The translations under genes were made by a program, and so were the position numbers. Under the pieces are notes generated by a model. The model saw nothing but the letters and a program-made list of their open reading frames with translations, had not been told where the DNA came from and searched no databases. This document shows positions 1 through 6,876 of a stretch of DNA of 64,000 nucleotides, one piece after another; positions within the stretch are counted from its first letter, which is position 1; each line of letters opens with the position of its first letter. The DNA comes from Candidatus Leptovillus gracilis. GTDB lineage: Bacteria; Chloroflexota; Anaerolineae; Promineifilales; Promineifilaceae. Location of the stretch: positions 104,148 through 168,147 of the forward strand of contig JADJXA010000010.1 in the NCBI GenBank assembly GCA_016716065.1, read 5' to 3'.

Positions 1-1749
1 GAATTGTTTTCCATCCCGCAATCCGACATCCGCAATCCGCAATGCCAACAATCGTTCCCACAACGTCTTTTCCGTCTCCACGTCCAGGGCGCTGGAGAGG
101 TCGTCGAAGACCAACAGGTCGGCGGGGCGGGCCAACATGCGGGCGGCGGCGGCGCGCTGCACCTGTCCGCCAGACAGCCGCACGCCGCGCGGCCCAACGA
201 TGGTGTCCAGCCCGTTTTCTAACTGGGCGATGTCGGCGGTGAGAACGGCCGTTTCCACCACCCGCTCCATATCCACCGCATCCTCCGGCATACCCAGCAG
301 AATGTTGCGGCGCAATGTCTCGCTGAACAGGCGCGGCGCTTGGGGCGTATAAGCGCTGCGCGGCGGCGTGAAGAAGGTCGCCGGGTCCGTCACCAATTCG
401 CCGTTCCACAAAATCTCGCCGCCATCTTGGGGCAGCAGCCCCAACAACACCCGCAGCAGCGTCGTCTTGCCCGACCCGATCCGCCCGGTGATGACGGTGA
501 AGGAGCCGCGCGGGATGGTGAGGGAGATGTCGTGGATGCCGTGTTGCGTAATCCGTAATCCGTGAGCCATATTCCGTGAGCCGTATTCCGGGTTGCCGGT
601 TCCGATTGACGGATTACGGTTCACGGAATATGGAAAACGATAAGATAGGTTTTTCACTTCCAACACTTGCAGGGGGGTAACGGCCGTTGCCCCTGCTGCC
701 TCCACCCCTCTTTTCTCCGTGCCCGCCGTGCCTCCGTGGTGCATCTCTTCATGCAAATCGGCATGGGCCACCAGGCTTTCCGGCGGGGCGTCTGGGGTGA
801 TGGCCTGCATCCGGTCCAGCACCACCCGCTGCTGCGCCACCTCGGAAATATAGCTGCCGATGGTCGCCGGAAAGCGGCTGACGAAGAACAAATAGCTGCT
901 GAACAAGACAAAATCACCGACGGTAAACGTGCCTTGCGCCAGACCAATCCCGGCCATCACCACCATCAGCGCCACCGCCACATCGCCCATGTTGTCGGAG
1001 ATGGCCTGGAAAAGGGCATAGAACACGCCGTAGCGCACGTTGGTGCGGCGACGTGTTTCATTCAATTCGTCGAAGTAGGCCAGCGTGCCGGCCTCGGCAT
1101 CGGCGATTTTGAGGGCCTGGATGGCGCCAAACATTTCGCCCAGGAAGCCGGTGACGCGGCTGGAGGCGGCGCGGCTGGCGTGGCTGTAAGTAAGGAAGCG
1201 CTGCCAGGCAAAGCGGTTGAGGAAAAAAACGCCAACGAGTGGGATGAGGGTAACGGCCGTGATCAACGGCGCAATACGGAACATAATCGCCAGGGCAAAC
1301 AGGGTGAACAACCCGTGCCCAACCAGTTCGGGAATCCAGGTCGGGAAATCGGCGAAGTCGCCCAGGTCGTTGTTCAGGCGGTTCATGGCATCGCCGGTGG
1401 ACACCGGCAGCGGCGATGCGCCCGGTTTGCGCAGCACGTTTTGGGTGATGTTCTGGCGCATGAGCGAATTCCCGGCCATACGCACTTTGGCGCTGCCCCA
1501 ATGTCCAGCCGTGTCGGCCCCCAGGCGAATGGTCTCGGTAACGACCAATAGCGTCAGCAGGAGATAAATGGGGGCGATGGCTTCCGCCTCGCCGGTGAGT
1601 TGATCATACACCGACCTTTCCAGCAAGCCGGGAATCAGCCGGGTGACAAAGGCGTAACTAATGCCCGCCACTCCCACCAGAAACGCCCACGGCCGAAAAC
1701 GAATCAGCGCCCAGGTTCCAGTGAAAATGGGGAGTTTGTGTTTGTTCAT
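1..1749 (-). CDS. ABC exporter half-transporter, degenerate-site subunit (3' end beyond window)
   Basis: Half-size ABC exporter with an N-terminal membrane domain (about residues 15-310) and a C-terminal ATPase domain. Seen in the ATPase are Walker A (GRIGSGKTT, about residue 425), Q-loop (TPQAP), signature LSGGQ (about 525), Walker B (LLVFDD, about 548) and SALD. Walker B ends in Asp-Asp, not Asp-Glu; in known heterodimeric exporters that marks the degenerate ATP site. The likely partner is the upstream gene at 1824-3665, whose stop lies 75 bases before this ATG. The frame runs off the window edge with the stop not seen. Residues about 335-350 and 368-403 are encoded by DNA matching intergenic repeat families. 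Substrate unknown. Family call is firm; the heterodimer is inferred. Confidence 0.9.
   Translation of the reverse strand, partial: MNKHKLPIFTGTWALIRFRPWAFLVGVAGISYAFVTRLIPGLLERSVYDQLTGEAEAIAPIYLLLTLLVVTETIRLGADTAGHWGSAKVRMAGNSLMRQNITQNVLRKPGASPLPVSTGDAMNRLNNDLGDFADFPTWIPELVGHGLFTLFALAIMFRIAPLITAVTLIPLVGVFFLNRFAWQRFLTYSHASRAASSRVTGFLGEMFGAIQALKIADAEAGTLAYFDELNETRRRTNVRYGVFYALFQAISDNMGDVAVALMVVMAGIGLAQGTFTVGDFVLFSSYLFFVSRFPATIGSYISEVAQQRVVLDRMQAITPDAPPESLVAHADLHEEMHHGGTAGTEKRGVEAAGATAVTPLQVLEVKNLSYRFPYSVNRNPSIGTGNPEYGSRNMAHGLRITQHGIHDISLTIPRGSFTVITGRIGSGKTTLLRVLLGLLPQDGGEILWNGELVTDPATFFTPPRSAYTPQAPRLFSETLRRNILLGMPEDAVDMERVVETAVLTADIAQLENGLDTIVGPRGVRLSGGQVQRAAAARMLARPADLLVFDDLSSALDVETEKTLWERLLALRIADVGLRDGKQF
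541..646. repeat. Family B repeat inside ABC exporter gene
   Basis: Degenerate units such as CCGTAATCCGTGAGCC and CCGTATTCCGG, of the kind found in gaps at 1764, 29397, 33503 and 42259. Here they are read in frame inside the ATPase domain of 1-1749. Confidence 0.75.
700..745. repeat. Family E repeat inside ABC exporter gene
   Basis: CTCCGTGCCCGCCGTGCCT with following CCGTGGTG closely matches the intergenic copy at 19258-19292 and, inverted, 57979-58000. It encodes a His/Gly-rich linker of 1-1749. A copy of ACGGCCGT sits next to it at about 679. Confidence 0.65.
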
Positions 1750-1763
1750 AGTTTGTTGTGTTG

Positions 1764-1827
1764 CGTATTCCGTCTTGCGGCTCACGGTTTACGGCTTACG
1801 GCTCACGGTTTACGGCTTACGGCTCAC
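1764..1827. repeat. Family B repeat with 21-bp perfect tandem unit
   Basis: Two full copies plus a partial copy of a 21-bp unit (CACGGTTTACGGCTTACGGC plus one T) lie between the two ABC genes. The array overlaps the stop codon of the 1824-3665 gene. Confidence 0.85.
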
Positions 1828-3665
1828 GCCAACATCTCTTCCAGCCCGGTTTGCAGCAGGCGGTAGAAGCGCGAGGTTGAGTCGTTGGCTAAGCGGCTGC
1901 GTGGTCCGTTTTCCAGGACACGGCCGTTTTCCAGAATCAATATATCATCCGCCCGCTGCACCGTGCGCAGGCGATGGGCGATGATGATGCCGGTACGGCC
2001 GTCTAGCAGTCGGTCAATCGCTTTCTCCAACAACTGCTCCGTCGCCGGGTCCAGCCGCGAAGACGCCTCGTCCAAAATCACCAGCTTTGGGTCGCGCAGG
2101 AAGACCCGCGTAAAGGCCAGAAGCTGCGACTGCCCGGCCGACAGCCCTTGCCCGCCCGATTGCAGCACCGTGTCCAGACCATCCGGCAAGGCACGCAGCC
2201 AATCGCCCAGCCCCAACGTCTCAAGGGCGGCAATGATGTCGGCGTCGGCGATGGGTGGGCGGGAATGGTCGCGAACGCGGTCGCGGAAAAGGGTCAGGTT
2301 GTCACGCACGGTCGCCTCGAACAACTGCACGTCTTGTGTCACCATGCCCACGTGCTGGCGCAAATTGCTTAACTGGACGGCGCGCAGGTCACGGCCGTGC
2401 AGCCTAATCCCGCCCTCATCCACGTCATAGAGGCGAAAGAGCAGCCGCGTCAGCGTCGTTTTACCGCTGCCCGTGCGGCCCAGGATGCCCAGGACTTTAC
2501 CGGGTTCAAGGGTGAAGGTGATGTCGTTTAGGACGTAAGCCGTGTTCCGTAACCCGTATTCGGTGTTTTGGGTTTCGTGTTCTGTGTTGAGCGAGTCGTC
2601 ATTCGGCCCACGGTTTACGGGTTGGTCTTTGTAGGCGAAGCACACGCCGTTGAAGGCAACAGACGGCGCGATATGGGGCAGAACGGCCGTTCCTTCATCC
2701 TTCACCTCTGGCCGCAGCTGAAAAAATTCGTTGATCCGGCCGATGCTCGCCAGCGCCCGCTGCAAGTTCCCCATTTGCCGGCGAATGTACTTGATGGGAC
2801 CTTCCATCAAACCGATGTAAAAAGTCATTAGATACACTGTGCCGATAGTCATCTCGCCGCGCAAATAGAGCGCGGCGGCCAACCCCAGGGTGGCCGCCAG
2901 CGCCAGGATGTACAACAATTGGCCGGTGGCAAAGGTGAAGCCGCCGAACAGATCAACGCGCACCCGCTGCCGGGCGATGCGGGCGTGCAGCGGATACAGC
3001 CCGGCCAGCACATAGGCTTCGCCACCGTTGGCGCGAATATCCTCTGTGCCGCCGAAGCGCTCTTCCAGGTAGCCAAACAGGCTGGCGCTGGTCTGGCTAA
3101 TGTCACGCCAGAAGCTCACCATCGGGTTTTGGATGAGGCGCAGGAAGATCACCGTTACCAGCGCGTAGGTCAGGCCAATCAGCCCAAAACGCCAATCTTC
3201 GCGGAACAGCAGGGCCAACACGCCGATGAGCAGCAGGGCGTTGCTCAATACGTGAATGATCAACTGCGAGAAGTATTCGGCCAGGTGGCCCACGTCGCCA
3301 TCAATGCGCTCGATGATTTCGCCGGGGGTGCGCAGCTTGTGGAAGCCCATGTCCAGGCGCATGGTGTGGGCGGCCAGGTCGGCGCGCAGCCGATTGGTGG
3401 ACGCCCAGCCCAGGTCTTCGCCCAGGTAGGTGTTCACCAGGTTGACGCCCTTCTGCCCGACGACGACGAGCAAAAAGAGCAGTCCCATCGTCACCAACTC
3501 GCCGGCCGCCGCGCCGGTTTGCGCTGCATCCAAAAAGCGGCGGATCACCTGGGGCGCGAACAGTTGCAGGCCAATGCCCAGCAGCAGCAGCAGCCCCAAT
3601 AAAAAAACACGGGGAAAAAACGGCCGTAAGTAAATCCACAAAAAGTTCAGGCTGTGTTGTTTCAT
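1824..3665 (-). CDS. ABC exporter half-transporter, catalytically complete subunit
   Basis: Membrane domain of about 320 residues followed by an ATPase domain: Walker A GRTGSGKTT (about residue 395), Q-loop (VTQDVQLF), signature LSAGQ (about 510), Walker B LVILDEASS with catalytic Glu (about 531), and H-loop (IIIAHR). It pairs with the downstream gene (1-1749) to form a probable heterodimeric exporter. I start it at ATG 3665 (MKQHSLNF, 613 aa). The frame stays open upstream to 3806, but that extension reads through a GTTGG repeat and has no membrane-domain character. Residues about 345-380 come from a repeat of the CCGTATTCCG family, inserted between the A-loop tyrosine (FAYKD) and the next strand (VLNDITF). 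The stop codon lies inside a 21-bp tandem repeat. Substrate unknown. Confidence 0.9.
   Translation of the reverse strand: MKQHSLNFLWIYLRPFFPRVFLLGLLLLLGIGLQLFAPQVIRRFLDAAQTGAAAGELVTMGLLFLLVVVGQKGVNLVNTYLGEDLGWASTNRLRADLAAHTMRLDMGFHKLRTPGEIIERIDGDVGHLAEYFSQLIIHVLSNALLLIGVLALLFREDWRFGLIGLTYALVTVIFLRLIQNPMVSFWRDISQTSASLFGYLEERFGGTEDIRANGGEAYVLAGLYPLHARIARQRVRVDLFGGFTFATGQLLYILALAATLGLAAALYLRGEMTIGTVYLMTFYIGLMEGPIKYIRRQMGNLQRALASIGRINEFFQLRPEVKDEGTAVLPHIAPSVAFNGVCFAYKDQPVNRGPNDDSLNTEHETQNTEYGLRNTAYVLNDITFTLEPGKVLGILGRTGSGKTTLTRLLFRLYDVDEGGIRLHGRDLRAVQLSNLRQHVGMVTQDVQLFEATVRDNLTLFRDRVRDHSRPPIADADIIAALETLGLGDWLRALPDGLDTVLQSGGQGLSAGQSQLLAFTRVFLRDPKLVILDEASSRLDPATEQLLEKAIDRLLDGRTGIIIAHRLRTVQRADDILILENGRVLENGPRSRLANDSTSRFYRLLQTGLEEMLA
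2526..2625. repeat. Family B-like repeat inside second ABC exporter gene
   Basis: GTAAGCCGTGTTCCGTAACC, CCGTATTCGGTGTTTTGGG and CCCACGGTTTACGG units, read in frame as an Asn/Thr/Glu-rich insert in the ATPase domain. It sits at the same structural position as the insert at 541-646. Confidence 0.75.
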
Positions 3666-3715
3666 AAGGGGTTGGCTAGTACACAATGGCAGAAATAAGC
3701 CGACAGTATGTAGAA

Positions 3716-3730
3716 CGATTTTGTAAATCG
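3716..3730. promoter_or_regulatory. Possible operator palindrome
   Basis: CGATTTTGTAAATCG: 6-bp perfect arms around 3 bases, about 50 bp upstream of the ABC start at 3665. It could be an operator. No clear promoter boxes were recognised beside it. Confidence 0.25.
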
Positions 3731-3770
3731 CCCGACAAAAAACTCGCGCGTTATTTATGCCGAGGTGTAC

Positions 3771-3815
3771 TAGTTGGTTAGTTGGCTGGTTAACAAACCC
3801 AACCAACTAACCAAT
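3771..3815. repeat. Family C GTTGG inverted repeat
   Basis: Arms GGTTAGTTGG (3776-3785) and CCAACTAACC (3803-3812) form a hairpin just after the stop of the RIO kinase gene on the minus strand. There is no T-run, so terminator function is unproven. Confidence 0.7.
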
Positions 3816-3817
3816 CT

Positions 3818-4762
3818 CTACTCTCCATTGATATACGGTTGCCACATTTCCAGCGTGATTTCCACCGGGTTGGCGCTAACGCCGAAGCGGGCGAAATAGT
3901 CGCAAACGCGGGTCACGTCACGCTGGAGTAGGTCCAGGGCGTGCGGGTTAACGCGGGCATCCACCACCTGGGGAAAATCTATCAGGCAGATGTCGCCATC
4001 CCAGTAGAGGATGTTGTAGGCGGATAGATCGCCATGGATGAGGTGATGGTTGAGCAGCAGATGTACGTTATCCATCACCCGTTGGAACAGGGGGCCAGCT
4101 TCTTTGCGGTCCAGGGTGATTTCGTTGAGCGCCGGCGCTGCGCCGTACTCGTCACCGACGAATTCCATCAGGATGGTGTGGCCGTTGTGTCCGATGGGCT
4201 TGGGCACGTCGGCGCCGGCTTCGTAGAGCAGGGTTTGGGCGCGGAACTCGGCGCCCACCCACATCATGAAGTCCAGGTGCAGGCCATAACCTGTTTTGTT
4301 GAGAACGGCCGTTCTCTCCCGTCGGCTGCGAATCTGTTTACCCTGGGCGTCGCGCAGCATTCGTCCCTCTTTGTAGATGGCGTCGTTCTTCAGGCTGCGC
4401 AGCATACGCTCGCGGTACAGTTTGGCGGCTACCAGTTCGTAGCCGGTGGCCGGGTTGGCCAGGCAGGTGTAGACGTTGGCCTCTTTGCCGCCCTTCACCA
4501 ACCGCGTTACGTCGGTGATGACGTTTTCGCGGTAGAAATGCTCCAGGGAGCTGATCAGCCAGTGACGCTCGTGGTGTTGTGGGTCCAGGCTGGCGGCGTA
4601 GGTAGGAACCCAACTCTCAACGCCGTCGTCCATGGCTACCATCTCGGCGGCGAAAGGTTGTGGTTTTGCTTTTTGTGGCCGTTTGTGTTGGCGATGGGCG
4701 GAACGGCCGTTGTCAGTATATTCATAATCGGCAAATAGTTCTTGCCAGTCAGTTGTACTCAT
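3818..4762 (-). CDS. RIO-family atypical serine kinase
   Basis: 314-residue protein with the RIO kinase signature: ATP-binding loop KGGKEANVY (about residue 80), catalytic loop HGDLSAYNIL and metal-binding LIDFPQ, the last two in the C-terminal third. RIO proteins phosphorylate or bind ribosome-assembly partners in archaea and eukaryotes; the bacterial role is poorly defined. I start it at ATG 4762 (MSTTDW) because the longer frame to 4849 crosses a hairpin terminator. It lies downstream of a leader peptide and two terminator hairpins (4832-5086), suggesting controlled read-through, and downstream of rpsU, which fits a ribosome-linked role. Family call is strong; the target is unknown. Confidence 0.9.
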   Translation of the reverse strand: MSTTDWQELFADYEYTDNGRSAHRQHKRPQKAKPQPFAAEMVAMDDGVESWVPTYAASLDPQHHERHWLISSLEHFYRENVITDVTRLVKGGKEANVYTCLANPATGYELVAAKLYRERMLRSLKNDAIYKEGRMLRDAQGKQIRSRRERTAVLNKTGYGLHLDFMMWVGAEFRAQTLLYEAGADVPKPIGHNGHTILMEFVGDEYGAAPALNEITLDRKEAGPLFQRVMDNVHLLLNHHLIHGDLSAYNILYWDGDICLIDFPQVVDARVNPHALDLLQRDVTRVCDYFARFGVSANPVEITLEMWQPYINGE

Positions 4763-4831
4763 TGTCAGTCTGATAATCCTGTTTTCGTGGGCGGAATGGC
4801 TCGTGAGCCGCCCGATGGGTTGATTTAAAAT

Positions 4832-4876
4832 AAAAAAGCCACCGAACAAATCAATGTCCCGTGGCTTACGGTGGCT
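4832..4876 (-). terminator. Second hairpin terminator before RIO kinase
   Basis: On the minus strand AGCCACCG (4876-4869) pairs with CGGTGGCT (4844-4837), followed by a run of T. Its loop carries AGCCACGGG (4866-4858), complementary to the 3' arm of the upstream terminator at 4910-4946, so the two hairpins can exclude each other. Confidence 0.7.
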
Positions 4877-4903
4877 AACAACTAACCACTATCAACTCCC
4901 AAC
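4876..4903. repeat. Family H AACTAACCACTATCAACTCC repeat
   Basis: Similar to the arms around the four-helix-bundle gene at 16384-16410 and 16809-16835. It sits between the two terminators. Confidence 0.55.
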
Positions 4904-4909
4904 TGGATC

Positions 4910-4946
4910 AAAAAAGCCACGGGTCAACGTCGTGTGAACCGTGGCT
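4910..4946 (-). terminator. First hairpin terminator after leader peptide
   Basis: AGCCACGG (4946-4939) pairs with CCGTGGCT (4922-4915), then TTTTTT. It lies 66 bases after the stop of the small ORF 5012-5086. Immediately upstream, GGCAG/CTGCC/GGCAG segments (4973-4969, 4964-4960, 4949-4945) can form alternative hairpins. Confidence 0.8.
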
Positions 4947-5011
4947 GCCGCCAGCTCTTGGCAGATCGCTGCCGTTATTCAGTTTAGGGCTGAAAGATTA
5001 CCCAAAACAGC

Positions 5012-5086
5012 TTACCGGCAAACAGGCGTACTCACACGACGCATATTCAATTCGCGCACCTGGACTTCATTCAATTTTTGCATCAT
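5012..5086 (-). CDS. Short leader peptide (24 aa), putative
   Basis: ATGATG start preceded by GAGGAGGT (5100-5093), six bases away, the strongest ribosome-binding site in the region. The peptide starts MMQKLNEVQV and ends STPVCR before TAA. It is followed by competing short hairpins and two intrinsic terminators and then the RIO kinase gene, the arrangement of a transcription-attenuation leader. A promoter lies 52 bases upstream. I do not recognise the peptide. An independent small gene ending at the first terminator is the alternative. Confidence 0.55.
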   Translation of the reverse strand: MMQKLNEVQVRELNMRRVSTPVCR

Positions 5087-5137
5087 GTCAGTACCTCCTC
5101 AAAATGTAGTGTTGTGTCTTCTAATCAGACAAGCGAC

Positions 5138-5167
5138 AGTCTACCACAGGCTGACTGTCGTGGTCAA
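5138..5167 (-). promoter_or_regulatory. Sigma-70-type promoter of leader transcript
   Basis: TTGACC (5167-5162), 18-base spacer, TAGACT (5143-5138) on the minus strand. The promoter overlaps a CGACAGTC/GACTGTCG inverted repeat that could be an operator. Transcription would start near 5131 and reach the small ORF start at 5086. Confidence 0.6.
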
Positions 5168-5182
5168 GCCCCTTTTAAAGGC

Positions 5183-5218
5183 AAAAATCTCCGTTAACGG
5201 CCGTTACGCGGAGATTTT
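5183..5218 (-). terminator. rpsU terminator
   Basis: AAAATCTCCG (5218-5209) pairs with CGGAGATTTT (5193-5184), continuing into T on the minus strand, 85 bases after the rpsU stop. The loop contains the ACGGCCGT palindrome. Confidence 0.75.
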
Positions 5219-5238
5219 AGGAACGAGATTTGAATAAT

Positions 5239-5285
5239 CTACACGTTTAGATTGGACAAATCTTCTGAGATTTGTCCAATCTTCC
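5239..5285. repeat. Family D perfect hairpin
   Basis: AGATTGGACAAATCT (5249-5263), 4-base loop, AGATTTGTCCAATCT (5268-5282). A 15-bp perfect stem preceded by TACACGTT, as at 32093. Confidence 0.85.
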
Positions 5286-5302
5286 GTATGCCAAGTGGGG
5301 GA

Positions 5303-5503
5303 TCAGGTAGTTGGAACCTGTCGTGAAACGCGGCGTTGACGACGGGCCGCCTTCTTCATTTTGATGCGTTTAACTTCGCTCTTGGAGACGAACCAGCGCT
5401 TGCGGCGCACGTCGGCCAATACTTTGCTTTTCATGACTTCTTTGCGAAAACGCCGGAGCAGCTGCTCTTGCGATTCATTGTGTCGTAATTCGACCTTGGG
5501 CAA
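5303..5503 (-). CDS. rpsU: Ribosomal protein bS21
   Basis: 66-residue basic protein matching bS21 of the small ribosomal subunit: it opens PKVELRHNESQEQLLRRF and carries the DVRRKRWFVSKS stretch and a lysine/arginine-rich tail. bS21 helps the 30S subunit engage mRNA. The start codon is TTG (5503-5501), fixed by a strong GAGGAGGT at 5520-5513 with suitable spacing and by the family's conserved MPKVE start. It is transcribed alone, ending at the hairpin 5183-5218. A TTG start behind a near-perfect ribosome-binding site may set translation level. Confidence 0.95.
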   Translation of the reverse strand: MPKVELRHNESQEQLLRRFRKEVMKSKVLADVRRKRWFVSKSEVKRIKMKKAARRQRRVSRQVPTT

Positions 5504-5728
5504 GTTTTCCTCACCTCCTCGTGTCTGGTCTCATCCCTACAAACGCAGACAACCACATCCAGAGGAAATAAATGATTGTTCCCTGGTTAGGATGAAAGTC
5601 TGCGGCTAGTTGATAACGAAGGTAAAAGCTACCATTCGCGGGGGCGGGATGGCGCCTAGCAATCTTGTAATATGTGGCAGGCCACACTTCGACTCTCCAG
5701 TCTACCGCCAGAGGATGTCTGTGTCAAA
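5504..5728. other. Gene-free gap upstream of rpsU
   Basis: Holds the rpsU 5' region and the 3' flank of the deoxynucleoside kinase. Apart from the ribosome-binding site I see no convincing ORF, tRNA or strong hairpin with a T-run. Confidence 0.5.
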
Positions 5729-6367
5729 TTATCGCAGAGCCAAATAATCTTTGCCTTGCAGACGATCTTCGATTTTGTGCCAGATTTGGTCCAGATGTTC
5801 GTCGTACTGGACGTAATTGAGGTTATCGGTGTCTACGGTGAGTACCGGACTCAGGCGGAAGGCGTCTGACCAGCGATCATACAGTTTGTTCAGGCGGTCC
5901 AGGTAGGCGGCGCCTATTTCTTGCTCGTAATCACGGCCGCGTTGTTCGATGCGGCGGCGCAGTGTGGGTACCGAAGCGCGCAGGTAAATGACCAGATCGG
6001 GCGGGCGCAGCAAAGTCGCCAGGGTACGATACAGATCGAAGTAGCAGTTCCAATCGCGTTCGCTCATGTGGCCCTGGTCGTAGAGGTTGCGGGCGAAGAT
6101 TTCGGCGTCTTCGTAGACGCTGCGGTCCTGCACGACGGATTTGCTGAGCTGCAGCAGGCTGTGGTGTTGGCGCAGCCTCCGGGAAAGGAAGAATACCTGT
6201 GATTGAAAGCTCCATTGGGGCATGTCCTGGTAAAAGTCGGCCAGGTAGGGGTTTTCTTCGACGGCTTCATAAACCGGTTCCCAGGCCAGCCGTTGGGTAA
6301 GCAGGCGTACCAGGGTGGATTTGCCGACGCCGATGTTGCCGGCGATGGTGATGAAGTAGGTTTCCAT
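5729..6367 (-). CDS. Deoxynucleoside kinase
   Basis: 212-residue P-loop kinase of the deoxyadenosine/deoxyguanosine kinase family. It phosphorylates deoxynucleosides for salvage in the cytoplasm. Seen: GNIGVGKST at residues about 9-17, YEAVEENPYL (substrate-binding Glu region), QDRSVYEDAEIFA (the ERS/DRS-type motif at about 80), and a lid-like RRRIEQRGRDYE. I start it at ATG 6367 (METYF), two bases after the stop of the thioredoxin-like gene, so it is probably last in a three-gene operon (7706 to 5729). Longer frames upstream overlap that gene and look like shadow. Exact nucleoside preference cannot be read from sequence. Confidence 0.9.
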   Translation of the reverse strand: METYFITIAGNIGVGKSTLVRLLTQRLAWEPVYEAVEENPYLADFYQDMPQWSFQSQVFFLSRRLRQHHSLLQLSKSVVQDRSVYEDAEIFARNLYDQGHMSERDWNCYFDLYRTLATLLRPPDLVIYLRASVPTLRRRIEQRGRDYEQEIGAAYLDRLNKLYDRWSDAFRLSPVLTVDTDNLNYVQYDEHLDQIWHKIEDRLQGKDYLALR

Positions 6368-6369
6368 GC

Positions 6370-6876
6370 TTACTGTTGGGCCTCGATCAGAGCAGTGGTC
6401 TGGCGCACGGCCGTTGCGCCGCTGTCTGGCCCGTAATAGGTGCTGTAGATTTGACCGTCGCCATTCAACAAAGCCAGGGCCAGGTGGCGGCGAATGTCTG
6501 GAACCCGGTAAGCCTGGCACACCTTGCCTTCCCAATCTGGCAGGATAATCAGGTGGTCATCGGGGTTGTACTCTTTGGGGATTTGGCGGGCGGCTTGTTC
6601 ATAGATGGTGTTCATGATGCGCTGCGATGGCCCCCGCATCAGGCGAGGCACGCCGCGGAAATCTATGACGTTTAAAATCATCAACTGCTGTGGATCGTCG
6701 TAGCGGCGGCGTACTGTTTTGACCAAGTCCTGGATGGTGTGGGCGGTCTGGTAATCGCTAAAGGTGAGCAAGACCGGCCGCCCGCGGTATTTGCCGGGAG
6801 TGATGGGGGTTTCGGTGTAAACGGCCGTCAACGTAAACAGCGGCGCGGCCATTCCGGTGGGTAAAAAATCGGTCAT
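6370..6876 (-). CDS. Thioredoxin-fold (peroxiredoxin/AhpC-like) protein
   Basis: 168 residues resembling AhpC/TSA-type redoxin domains: PLFTLTAVYTETPITPGKYR followed by a RPVLLTFSDYQT strand, then an alpha/beta C-terminal half. The usual CxxC or peroxidatic cysteine after the first strand is absent (FSDYQTAHT), so a classical thiol redox function is doubtful; it may be a structural relative. ATG at 6876 overlaps the methyltransferase stop by four bases (ATGA), indicating translational coupling. Function not assigned. Confidence 0.65.
   Translation of the reverse strand: MTDFLPTGMAAPLFTLTAVYTETPITPGKYRGRPVLLTFSDYQTAHTIQDLVKTVRRRYDDPQQLMILNVIDFRGVPRLMRGPSQRIMNTIYEQAARQIPKEYNPDDHLIILPDWEGKVCQAYRVPDIRRHLALALLNGDGQIYSTYYGPDSGATAVRQTTALIEAQQ

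Noticed and set aside
667..1551. Open frame of 294 codons on the plus strand
   Set aside because: Lies opposite the ABC exporter gene, is very His/Gly/Arg-rich without domains, and mirrors GC-rich codons of the minus-strand gene.
1764..1827. CRISPR-like array
   Set aside because: The 21-bp units are directly abutting with no spacers and no cas genes are present.
3665..3806. Longer N-terminus for the second ABC subunit
   Set aside because: Encoded partly by a GTTGG repeat and unlike other exporter N-termini; ATG 3665 fits the family length.
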